From contig NZ_SMKV01000019.1 of NCBI RefSeq assembly GCF_004348445.1, forward strand, positions 58,027 through 122,026: a stretch of 64,000 nt of DNA, given 5' to 3'. Every line of letters begins with the position of its first letter. Within the stretch, counting starts at the first letter, position 1. Of the stretch, positions 43,983 to 52,139 are shown in pieces. This DNA comes from Saccharopolyspora aridisoli. GTDB taxonomy: Bacteria; Actinomycetota; Actinomycetes; Mycobacteriales; Pseudonocardiaceae. The position numbers and the translations under genes are program-made. The notes under the pieces are model-generated. The model made no database searches. It saw only the letters and a program-made list of their open reading frames with translations, and was not told the origin of the DNA.

Positions 43983-45266
43983 TCAGGCTTCGACGTACGG
44001 GATCGTTTGCGGGCCTTCGGGGAGGACGCAGACGCGGGCCTGCGGTCCCCTCGCGGCGAGCTCCTCGGCGACCGCGGTGGCGATGTCGTCGATCCGGTGG
44101 AGGTGGGCCGTGCGGAGCTGCGCGTCGGTGAGGTCGGTGGTGTGCACGCCGACGCGGGCGGTGGCGAGCACGCGGGCGAGGGCCTGCACCTGCCACTGGT
44201 CCGGGACGGTTTCGGCCCTCCCGGAGATGGTGCGCAACAGCGCTTCGGGCGTGGGTTCGGATGCCAGGACTTCGCGGAACGAGCCGTGATCGGGGAAGCC
44301 GTCGCTGCACTCGGCCGCGCAGATGATCAACCCGCCCGGCTTGACGACGGTCGCGGCGGCGGTCATGCCCTTGACCGCTTGGTAGACGTTCTGGTCGAGC
44401 GGATACCCGGAGTTGGTGGTGACCACGACGTCGTAGCGCTGCGGAACGGGACGCATCGACAGCTCGCGCACCACCTCGCGGGCGGCGGCGTGCATCGGGA
44501 GCAGGTCTCCACCGAATGCCTCGACGATCCGCTGCTCGCGGTTGAGCACCACGTCGAAGGCGTAGTCCACGCCGGTGCCCTCCGCGATGGCGCGGACGTC
44601 GTCGTGAACCGGGTTGCCCTCGCAGACCGCCCAGGTCGCACGCGGGCTGGCGATGCGCGCCGCGTCGTGCAGCGTGAGCACGGTGTCCAGTCCGGCCAGC
44701 CCCGGGGCGACGAGCTTGGGGCCACCGCTGAAACCCGCGAAGAAGTGCGGTTCGACGAAGCCGGTGGTGATCCGGACGTCGGCCTCCACCCAGTGCCGGT
44801 TGAGCGACACCGGCACGCCGTCGCCGAAAGTTCCGAGCGCGCAGAGCACTTCGGGGTCTCGGCAGTCGTGGTTGATGATGCGCATGGTCTCGACGAGCTC
44901 GTCTCCGAGCATGGCCCGCAGCTCCGAGTCGGTGTTGCCCCGGTGCGTCCCGGTGGCCACGAGCAGCGTGAAGTCCTCCCGCGTCGCGATGCCCTCCAGC
45001 TCGGCCAGCAGGGCGCGCACCATCGCCTCGCGGGGCTGCGGCCGGGTCGCGTCGCAGAGCGACACCGCGATCCGCTGGCCAGGCCGCACCCGTTCCCGCA
45101 GCGGGGGACCGGCGACCGGTTCGACGAGCGCTCGGCGCAGCGCCGCCGCCGCGTCGGGTGCCGCCGGCGGGTGGGCGGGCGCGACCACGGTCGTGCGCTC
45201 GGACGGCAGCTCGACGGTGAGCCCCGTCCTGCCGTAGGCCAGCTCAACGGACAACGTCTCCGGCAT
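43983..45266 (-). CDS. LarA-type nickel-pincer-dependent lactate racemase family protein
   Basis: 427 residues spanning both LarA domains. Conserved blocks include SLCDATRPQP, LLVATGTHRGNTDSE, INHDC, and EPHFFAGFSGGPKLVAPG, which holds the His and the Lys that in LarA bind the NPN (pyridinium-dicarboxythioic acid) nickel cofactor. Members racemise or epimerise 2-hydroxy acids. The cofactor is built by LarB, LarC and LarE, none of which is in this window. ATG 45266 follows GGAG at 6 bases. The ~290 bases upstream (45267-45559) have no gene. Confidence 0.85.
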   Translation of the reverse strand: MPETLSVELAYGRTGLTVELPSERTTVVAPAHPPAAPDAAAALRRALVEPVAGPPLRERVRPGQRIAVSLCDATRPQPREAMVRALLAELEGIATREDFTLLVATGTHRGNTDSELRAMLGDELVETMRIINHDCRDPEVLCALGTFGDGVPVSLNRHWVEADVRITTGFVEPHFFAGFSGGPKLVAPGLAGLDTVLTLHDAARIASPRATWAVCEGNPVHDDVRAIAEGTGVDYAFDVVLNREQRIVEAFGGDLLPMHAAAREVVRELSMRPVPQRYDVVVTTNSGYPLDQNVYQAVKGMTAAATVVKPGGLIICAAECSDGFPDHGSFREVLASEPTPEALLRTISGRAETVPDQWQVQALARVLATARVGVHTTDLTDAQLRTAHLHRIDDIATAVAEELAARGPQARVCVLPEGPQTIPYVEA

Positions 45267-45559
45267 TCATCGCTCCAGGTCCACTCGGGTCTCCCCCCGA
45301 TCTTGACCCAGCGAACGGCGCAGCGGGCAGACCCGCCTCCTCGGCTGTTCCCGCACCCGACACCGAAATCCCCACCCATTCGGAGCATTTCATTCCAGCT
45401 CGCCGATGATCCGGAACAATTTGCTCCGCTATTGCGTCCTAGGCGCCGGATAAGCGCAGCTCAGAATCCCCGAGAAGACTGTTCGGGACTTTTCGCAACG
45501 GACGATCTGCAACCGCTTGCGCCGCCCCGATGTGCGCTGGCTCTCGCGGATCAATCCTG

Positions 45560-45578
45560 TTAAGTTAGCCTTGCCTTT
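45560..45578 (+). promoter_or_regulatory. IdeR/DmdR-type iron box before the siderophore operon
   Basis: TTAAGTTAGCCTTGCCTTT matches 16 of 19 positions of the actinobacterial DtxR-family consensus TWAGGTWAGSCTWACCTWA. It lies 54 bases before the first gene, a normal place for Fe(II)-dependent repression. Confidence 0.7.
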
Positions 45579-45631
45579 GTTAGCGTTTCTGCTCGTAGCT
45601 TTGCCTTTCGGTCGTCGATCTGAGGAGAAAC

Positions 45632-46615
45632 GTGGCCGTCGACACCCAGACCGAATCCGTAATCGGGTCGGTTCTCGAATGCGTGGGGAACACCCCTGCT
45701 GTCGCGATGAACCGGCTCTTCCCTCAAACCGATGTCGAGGTGATCGCGAAGCTCGAACTGATGAACCCCGGCGGGAGCATGAAAGACCGGTCCGCACGGC
45801 ACATCATCGAATCCGGGTTGCGCAGCGGTTCGATCCGGCGCGGGACCCACCTGGTGGAGAGCAGCTCCGGCAACTTCGGGATCGCGCTGGCCATCGCCGC
45901 GCGCATCCACGGGCTGCGGTTCACGTGCGTGCTGGATCCGAAGGCCGTGCCCGCCAACGTGTCGATCCTCCGGCACCTGGGCGCGGAGGTGGAGATGGTC
46001 GACCAGCCGGACGAGACCGGCGGCTACCTGCACACCCGAATCCTCCGCGTGCAGGAGATCGTGGCGAACTCTCCCGGCGCGATCTGGATCAACCAGTACG
46101 CCAACGACCGCAACTGGCAGGCGCACTACCACGGCACCGGCGACGAGCTGAGCCGTCAGCTCGACGGACCGCCGTCCTACTTGTTCGGGGCGGTCAGCAC
46201 CACCGGCAGCTTGCTGGGCTGCTCGCGACGGCTGCGGGAGAACTTCCCCGAGATGCGGGTGGTCGCGGTGGACGCCGTCGGCTCGGTGATCTTCGGCGGC
46301 CCACCCGGACAGCGCGACGTGCCGGGAATCGGCGCCAGCCGGGTCCCGGAGCTGTTCAGCCCCGACGAGATCGACGAAGTGGTGCACGTCAACGACTTCG
46401 AGGCCGCCGTGGGCTGCCGCGAACTGCTCGCCACCGAGGGGATCTTCGCCGGCGGGTCCACCGGAGCGGTGGTCGCCGCCGTGCAGCGCACGCTGCCGCG
46501 ACTCCCCCGCCCGTGCCGGGTGGTGGCGGTGTTCCCGGATCGCGGGGACCGCTACCTCGACCTGATCTACAACGACGACTGGTTCGACGCCGCCCGCCGG
46601 CGCTGCGCGAACTGA
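45632..46615 (+). CDS. sbnA: SbnA-like PLP enzyme, first step to L-2,3-diaminopropionate
   Basis: 327 residues of the cysteine synthase/OASS fold. NPGGSMKDRSA holds the PLP-binding Lys51, SSSGNFGIALA is the substrate loop, and GAVSTTGSLLGCSR the phosphate loop. In Staphylococcus, SbnA joins O-phospho-L-serine with L-glutamate to give ACEGA. The gene order that follows matches the sbn operon exactly, so this activity is strongly suggested rather than cysteine synthesis. The GTG start at 45632 follows GAGGAGA. No SbnI-like kinase to make phosphoserine is present. Confidence 0.88.
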   Translation: MAVDTQTESVIGSVLECVGNTPAVAMNRLFPQTDVEVIAKLELMNPGGSMKDRSARHIIESGLRSGSIRRGTHLVESSSGNFGIALAIAARIHGLRFTCVLDPKAVPANVSILRHLGAEVEMVDQPDETGGYLHTRILRVQEIVANSPGAIWINQYANDRNWQAHYHGTGDELSRQLDGPPSYLFGAVSTTGSLLGCSRRLRENFPEMRVVAVDAVGSVIFGGPPGQRDVPGIGASRVPELFSPDEIDEVVHVNDFEAAVGCRELLATEGIFAGGSTGAVVAAVQRTLPRLPRPCRVVAVFPDRGDRYLDLIYNDDWFDAARRRCAN

Positions 46616-46646
46616 CCAGAACACCGCAACACGAAGGAGAAGACCG

Positions 46647-47666
46647 GTGACCACCGAGGAATCCCCGCAGATGCTCTACCTGAGCCGCAGCGACATCGCA
46701 GCGGTCGGCGGCGCGGCGTCCGAGCTCTACGTGGAAGCGCTCAACGACGGGTTGATCGCGCACTCCGAGGGCAAGACCGTGCAGCCGCTCAAGCCGTACC
46801 TGCGGGTCGCGGGCAAGCAGGGCCACATCGCCGACCGGATCATCGCGATGCCCGCGCACGTCGGAGATCCCGGGCTGTCCGGCATCAAGTGGATCGGCAG
46901 CAAGCACGACAACCCCGCCGAGCGCGGCAAGGAGCGCGCCAGCGCGGTCATCGTGCTCAACGACCCGGAGAGCAACTACCCCGTGGCGGTGCTCGAAGGA
47001 AGCTTGATCAGCGCCTGGCGCACCGCGGGCGTGACCTGCCTGGCCGCCCGACACCTGGCGCGCGCCGGGTTCTCCGAGGTCGCGCTGGTGGGCTGCGGCG
47101 TCATCGGCAGCACCCAGATCACGGCGCTGCTGGAGCAGTTCGACTGCATCCAACAGGTCCACCTCCACGACCAGCGACCGGAGGCCGCGCACGCGCTGGC
47201 CGAGCGGATCGGCAATGAGCACCCGTCGGTCAAGGCCCGCGTGACCGAGACCGCCGAAGAGGCCGTGCGAGCCGGTGACCTGGTCGTTCCGTGCACCGTC
47301 ACCAGCGAGCCCTACATCGTCTTCGACTGGCTCAAGCCCGGTGCGCTGCTGTGCAACGTGTCCATCATGGACGTTCACAAGGACGTCTTCCTCAAGGCCG
47401 ACAAGGTCGTGGTGGACGACTGGGACCAGAGCAACCGCGAGAAGAAGATCATCAACCAGCTGGTGCTGGAGGGTTCGTTCTCCCGCGAGCAGCTGCACGC
47501 CGAGCTCGGCGAGGTCCTGGCGGGCACCCGTCCCGGCCGCACCGATGACGACGAGATCATCGTGCTCAACCCGATGGGCATGGCCGTGGAGGACATCGCC
47601 TGCGCGGGCGCGGTCTACGAGCGCGCCAAGGAGCAGGGCGTCGGCACCTGGCTGGACCTGTACTGA
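46647..47666 (+). CDS. sbnB: SbnB-like NAD-dependent ACEGA dehydrogenase (ornithine cyclodeaminase fold)
   Basis: 339 residues. The fold is that of ornithine cyclodeaminase/mu-crystallin: KWIGSKHDNP, LEGSLISAWRTAGVTCLAARHLA, then the NAD-binding VALVGCGVIGSTQ and VPCTVTSEPYIVFDWLKPGALL. SbnB oxidises ACEGA to L-2,3-diaminopropionate and 2-oxoglutarate, and both are building blocks of staphyloferrin B. The GTG start follows AAGGAG. It ends one base into the next gene (TGATG), so translation is coupled. Confidence 0.9.
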   Translation: MTTEESPQMLYLSRSDIAAVGGAASELYVEALNDGLIAHSEGKTVQPLKPYLRVAGKQGHIADRIIAMPAHVGDPGLSGIKWIGSKHDNPAERGKERASAVIVLNDPESNYPVAVLEGSLISAWRTAGVTCLAARHLARAGFSEVALVGCGVIGSTQITALLEQFDCIQQVHLHDQRPEAAHALAERIGNEHPSVKARVTETAEEAVRAGDLVVPCTVTSEPYIVFDWLKPGALLCNVSIMDVHKDVFLKADKVVVDDWDQSNREKKIINQLVLEGSFSREQLHAELGEVLAGTRPGRTDDDEIIVLNPMGMAVEDIACAGAVYERAKEQGVGTWLDLY

Positions 47667-49318
47667 TGCAGGTGGGATCGGCCGAGCTGGTCATGCGGGA
47701 CCTCATCGACGTGCTGCTGCAGGAGGAGCTCGTCGAGCTCACCGAAGAGCCGCCGGGCTGGGGCCGGATCACGCTGGCGGACGGCGCGGTGCGCTTCCGG
47801 ATCGTCTCCGGTGGCGCGCTGCAACGCCATCGCCACGCCGGCGGCCCGGTCCTGTTCGAGGGGACGCGGTCGCTGTCGCCGGCTGAGCTCCTCTCGCTGG
47901 TGAGCGAGGACTCGTCCGAGGTGGCCGCGGATCTGCGGGCAGCTGTGGAGCACGCCGAGGTGCTGCGCGAGCAGCGCGCGTCCCTCGACCTGACCCCGCG
48001 AGACGGCCGGTTGCTGGCCGGGGAGCGGTTGGCGGCGACGCGCAACCGACCGTTCCACCCCACCTCGCGGGCGGCCGCGGGGTGGCGCGCGGAGGAGGTC
48101 GAGCGGTACGGCCCGATGCGCGGTGAGCCGTGGGGGCTGGACTGGGTGGCGGTGCGCCGCGACCACCTCGTGCACGGCGCTGACCCGCTCTCGCACCACC
48201 TCGCCGAGCTGGTCCTCTCACCCGCCGAACTGCAGGCGCTCGACGAGGCCGGGGAGGAATACCAGCCGATTCCGGTGCACCCGTGGCAGTTCCAGCACGT
48301 CCTCGCGAAGTCCTTCGGCGCGGAGATGGTGGAGGGCGCGGTGGTTCCGCTGGCCCGCGGGCTCGGCGGTTTCCACCCCACCTCCTCGCTGCGCACCCTG
48401 GTCGCGGAACCCGAGACCGACCGGCACGTCAAACTCCCGCTCGGAGTCGCCACGCTGGGCGCGACGCGGTTGCTGCCGCCCCGCTACCTGGCCAACGCCG
48501 AGCGGGCCCAGCGCTGCATGGCCGATCTGCTCGACCGGGTTCCGGCGTTGGGCGAACGGGTCGCGTTGTGCGACGAGCGGGTCTGGGCCGGTTGGCACGA
48601 CCCGGACGACGAGTTCGGGGATCGGCCCGGGCAACTCGCCGCGCAGGTCCGGATCTACCCGGAGCTCGACGGGTTGGTGCTGCCGATGGCGGCGCTGGCC
48701 GCGCACGAGTGGGACGTGCTGGCACCGGTGATCTCCGACCGGTTCGACCCGGTCCGGTTCTTCGGCGACCTGGCGCGCTCGTTCTGCGAGATCGCGTTCG
48801 GCTTCCTGAGCCGCGGGGTGCTGCCGGAGCTGCACGGCCAGAACGTGGTGGTGCAGCTCGAAGAGGGGCGGGTGATGCAGTTCGTGCTGCGCGACCACGA
48901 CACGCTGCGGTTGTTCCCGGACTGGATGCGGCTGGCCGGTACGCCGGATCCGCAGTACGTCATCAAACCCGGTGCGCCGCAGTCGCTCCGGCTCGATTCG
49001 GCGGAATCGCTGGTCGGCTACCTGCAAACCCTCGGGTTCCAGGTCAACCTCTACGGCATCGCCGACGCCCTGCGCCGTCACTTCGGCGTGGACGAGCGGG
49101 AGCTGTGGGCGCAGTTGCACCAAGCGGTGCGGGGGCTCCTGCCCGCGCAGCCCACCGAGGTGCGCGAGGTGCTGCGGAAGTGCCTGCTGGGAGCCGATTC
49201 CTGGCCCAGCCGTCGGGTGCTGGAGCCGCTGCTGCAGCAGGGGAGGTCCAGCGGCGTGAGCATGCCCGCCGGTGCCGGATCGGTGCCGAATCCGCTGGTC
49301 GGGGAGTTGAGGGCGTGA
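47666..49318 (+). CDS. NIS (IucA/IucC) siderophore synthetase 1, SbnC position
   Basis: A 550-residue ATP-dependent synthetase that forms an amide between a carboxylate and an amine through an acyl-adenylate. The ATP-binding motif reads RPFHPTSRAAAGW, with Arg where most NIS enzymes have HPxxK; IPVHPWQFQHVL and HGQNVVVQLEEG...FVLRDHDTLR complete the signature. It occupies the place of sbnC, which in Staphylococcus adds 2-oxoglutarate last. The enzyme type (A, B or C) cannot be fixed by reading alone. It is coupled by TGATG overlaps to both neighbours. Confidence 0.88.
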   Translation: MQVGSAELVMRDLIDVLLQEELVELTEEPPGWGRITLADGAVRFRIVSGGALQRHRHAGGPVLFEGTRSLSPAELLSLVSEDSSEVAADLRAAVEHAEVLREQRASLDLTPRDGRLLAGERLAATRNRPFHPTSRAAAGWRAEEVERYGPMRGEPWGLDWVAVRRDHLVHGADPLSHHLAELVLSPAELQALDEAGEEYQPIPVHPWQFQHVLAKSFGAEMVEGAVVPLARGLGGFHPTSSLRTLVAEPETDRHVKLPLGVATLGATRLLPPRYLANAERAQRCMADLLDRVPALGERVALCDERVWAGWHDPDDEFGDRPGQLAAQVRIYPELDGLVLPMAALAAHEWDVLAPVISDRFDPVRFFGDLARSFCEIAFGFLSRGVLPELHGQNVVVQLEEGRVMQFVLRDHDTLRLFPDWMRLAGTPDPQYVIKPGAPQSLRLDSAESLVGYLQTLGFQVNLYGIADALRRHFGVDERELWAQLHQAVRGLLPAQPTEVREVLRKCLLGADSWPSRRVLEPLLQQGRSSGVSMPAGAGSVPNPLVGELRA

Positions 49319-50544
49319 TGTTCTCGCCGGGCAGGACCTATCCCGTGCTGTGCCTGGGCCAGTTCGCGGCGACCGCGGGGCTGACGATCGTCGTCCCGCT
49401 GCTGCCGTTCTACCTGGCAGGGCTCGGCACGCCTCGACCCGAGATCCCTTGGTGGACGGCGGTTTCGGTGGCGGCTCCGGCGGTGGTCCAGCTGTTCAGC
49501 GGGCCGTTGTGGGGCTGGGTCGGTGACCGGTTCGGCCGCAAGGCGATGGTGGTGCGCGCCCACGCCGGGCTGGGCCTGGCGATCGCGCTGATGGCCCTGG
49601 CCAGCACACCGGAGGAGTTCCTGGCCTGCCGGTTGCTGCAGGGCGCGTGCGGCGGCGTGGTCAGCGCGACCGCCTCCTACGCGACCGCGGCGGCCTCGAC
49701 CGACCGGCGCGGTCGCGCGCTCGGGATGCTCTTCGGCGCCACGGCGGCGGGTTCGCTGCTGGGGCCGCTGGTGGGCGGGTTGCTGGCCACCCGGATCGGG
49801 TTCGGGCCGTTGTTCGCGGCGGTGGCGGGGATGCTCGTGCTGTCGAGCGTGCTGGCCGCGTGCTCGTTGACCGAGCCACCGGCGCAGGCGCGAGAACGCC
49901 ATTCGCCGCGCGCCATCGCGGGAATCCTGCTCAGGCGCAGGGAGAGCCGCCTGATGCTGCTGGCCGGTTTCGCGGCGCAGGCCGCGATCTACGCGCTGGT
50001 GGTGGTCTTCGCACCGCAGGTCGAGCGGATGTCCGGGTCGGTGGCCACCGCGACGGTGTGGGTCGGTGCGTTGCAGGCGCTGACCTGGGCGACGTCGTGC
50101 GCGGGCAGTCCCTGGTGGGGCCGCCGCAACGACCGCAGGCCCGCGCAGCTGGGCTTCGCCGTGGCTGCGGCCTGCTGCGCGCTCGCGGTGGCGTTGCAGG
50201 GCTTGGTGAGCGTGGAAGGGCTGATCCCGCTGCGGATCGTGCAGGGCTTCTGCTTCGCGGCGCTCGTGCAGTCGGTGCTGCACGTCAACGCCAACCACGT
50301 GCCGGAGCGCGGTTCGGGCACGGCGTTCGGGTTCAGCACCGGGGTGCTCGACCTCGGTCAGGTTTTCGGCCCGCTCGCGGGCGCCGTCCTGGCGGTCCTG
50401 CTCCCGCCCGCGGCGGCGTTCTCCCTCATCGGCGCGCTGCTGGGCGTCGCCGCACTGCTGGCCCTGGCCGGCCGAACGAAGGCGGCGGAGGTCCCCACTC
50501 ACACCTCCGCCCCGGTTGAGATTCACGAGAAGGTGTTGCGGTGA
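49318..50544 (+). CDS. MFS transporter, SbnD-like siderophore exporter
   Basis: 408 residues with 12 hydrophobic helices. WGWVGDRFGRKAMVVRAHAGLGL is the motif A loop after TM2, and LLQGACGGVVSATASYATAAA lies in TM4. It sits between the first and second NIS synthetases, exactly where sbnD is found, and should export the finished siderophore. ATG 49318 (TGATG overlap with the upstream stop) is chosen; the much longer open frame upstream in this phase is antisense-free but covers the NIS gene. The gene end overlaps the next as GTGA. Confidence 0.88.
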   Translation: MFSPGRTYPVLCLGQFAATAGLTIVVPLLPFYLAGLGTPRPEIPWWTAVSVAAPAVVQLFSGPLWGWVGDRFGRKAMVVRAHAGLGLAIALMALASTPEEFLACRLLQGACGGVVSATASYATAAASTDRRGRALGMLFGATAAGSLLGPLVGGLLATRIGFGPLFAAVAGMLVLSSVLAACSLTEPPAQARERHSPRAIAGILLRRRESRLMLLAGFAAQAAIYALVVVFAPQVERMSGSVATATVWVGALQALTWATSCAGSPWWGRRNDRRPAQLGFAVAAACCALAVALQGLVSVEGLIPLRIVQGFCFAALVQSVLHVNANHVPERGSGTAFGFSTGVLDLGQVFGPLAGAVLAVLLPPAAAFSLIGALLGVAALLALAGRTKAAEVPTHTSAPVEIHEKVLR

Positions 50545-52139
50545 ACGACGTTGTGGCACGTGCGGCGGCCCGGCAGCGGCTGCTGAACGCGCTGATCAGG
50601 GAAGTGGGCGGCGAGTTCGGTGCCGGCTCGGTGCGGGTCCCGCTGCGAGCCGGCACCGGGGATGCCTCTCCGAGCCAGTTGTGCGCGGAGGTCCGGCACC
50701 GGTCCGAGATCGGCCACCACGTCTACGGGTCGGAGGTGTTCCGGGACGGGGTCGCGCTCGAGCACGAGCAGTTCGTGGCGCTGGTGGCCGACGAGCTGGC
50801 CGGGCGCTGCGCGACGGCACCGCCGGGAGCGGTGGAGCGCTTCCGGCGTCAGGTCGCCAACAGCGTCGCCCGGACGGCGCGCTACCTGGACCGGCCCCCG
50901 TTCACGAAGGCGACCGATCCGGCGGAGATCACCCGGCAGGCGGAGCAGTCGCTGCTGCTGGGGCACCCGTTCCACCCGACGCCCAAGAGCGCGGAGGGGA
51001 TCAGCGACGAGGACCTGGAGCGCTACGCCCCGGAGCTCGGCGCGTCGTTCCGGCTGCACCACTGGGCCGCTGCCCCCGAGCTGCTGCTCGAGGAGCGGGT
51101 CGGTGACGGGCCGTGGCTCCCGCAGGAGGACCTCTCCGTTCTCCCCGTGCACCCTTGGCAGGACCGCTACCTGCGGGAGCAGCCCCAGGTGCAGGAGTTG
51201 ATCGAGTCGGGGCGGCTGACTCCGCTCGGCCCGGTGGGAGCGCGGGTGTACGCGACGTCCTCGGTGCGCACCGCCTGCGATCCCGGCTTCCCGACGGCGT
51301 GGAAGTTGCCGCTGCACGTGCGCATCACCAACTTCGTGCGCAACAACCCCGTCGAGCACCTGCACCGCGCGGCCGACGCGGGACGACTGGTGGCGGCGCT
51401 CGAGAAGCACTGGGAGCACGAGGGTTTCGAGGTGCTGCCGGAGACCGGGTACCGCACCCTCGACCCGGCGGTCGTCGGCGACCTGGCGGCGGACTTCGCC
51501 GTGCTGTTCCGCCGGAACCCGTTCGCGGGCACCGACATCGCGCCGCGCGTGCTCGCCGCGCTGCTGGAGGACCGGGTCGACGGACGTCCGGCGCTGGTGG
51601 AGCTCGTCGAGCAGGCTGGCCCGCTGACCACCGAGCACGTCGCCGAGTGGCTGCTCCGCTACCTGCGGATCTCGCTGGGACCGCTGCTGGCGGTGTTCAC
51701 CGACGACGGCATCGGCTTCGAAGCGCACGTGCAGAACAGCCTGCTGCACACCGACGGCGGCTGGCCGAGCAGGTTCTACGTGCGCGACATGGAAGGCACC
51801 AGCGCTGACCGCGATCGCGTGCCCGACGGAGTCCTGCCCCCGACCAGCCCGGTGCTCTACGACGACGCCGAGGCGTGGCACCGGTTGCGGTACCACCTGG
51901 TCACCAACCACCTCGGGCACGTGGTCGCGGTGCTCGGCCGGTGCACACCCGCCGGCGAGCGGGTGCTGTGGGAGGTCGTCCGCGAGTTCCTGCGCGGCGT
52001 CCCCGGGCGGTACGCGGCCGCACTGCGCGAGGCACCGGCACTGCCCGCCAAGGCGAACCTGCTCAGCCGGTTCTCCGAGCGCGGTGAGAACCCGCTCTAC
52101 GTCGACATCCCCAACCCGATCCACGAGGTGATCAGATGA
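50541..52139 (+). CDS. NIS (IucA/IucC) siderophore synthetase 2, SbnE position
   Basis: 532 residues. LLLGHPFHPTPKSAEGI is the canonical HPxxK ATP motif. LSVLPVHPWQDRYL, the arginine-rich ATYSSVRTA-like region (VYATSSVRTACDP) and EAHVQNSLLHTDGG...YVRDMEGTS follow. In the staphyloferrin B pathway the enzyme at this position (SbnE) condenses citrate with the first L-2,3-diaminopropionate. GTG 50541 overlaps the MFS stop; the end overlaps the next start as ATGA. Confidence 0.9.
   Translation: MNDVVARAAARQRLLNALIREVGGEFGAGSVRVPLRAGTGDASPSQLCAEVRHRSEIGHHVYGSEVFRDGVALEHEQFVALVADELAGRCATAPPGAVERFRRQVANSVARTARYLDRPPFTKATDPAEITRQAEQSLLLGHPFHPTPKSAEGISDEDLERYAPELGASFRLHHWAAAPELLLEERVGDGPWLPQEDLSVLPVHPWQDRYLREQPQVQELIESGRLTPLGPVGARVYATSSVRTACDPGFPTAWKLPLHVRITNFVRNNPVEHLHRAADAGRLVAALEKHWEHEGFEVLPETGYRTLDPAVVGDLAADFAVLFRRNPFAGTDIAPRVLAALLEDRVDGRPALVELVEQAGPLTTEHVAEWLLRYLRISLGPLLAVFTDDGIGFEAHVQNSLLHTDGGWPSRFYVRDMEGTSADRDRVPDGVLPPTSPVLYDDAEAWHRLRYHLVTNHLGHVVAVLGRCTPAGERVLWEVVREFLRGVPGRYAAALREAPALPAKANLLSRFSERGENPLYVDIPNPIHEVIR

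Noticed and set aside
45632..46615. A plain cysteine synthase
   Set aside because: The fold is the same, but the gene opens an operon in exact sbn order with an SbnB-like partner.
48283..49317. A 345-codon upstream extension of the MFS gene
   Set aside because: It overlaps the NIS synthetase in another frame; the MFS TM1 starts right at the ATG at 49318.
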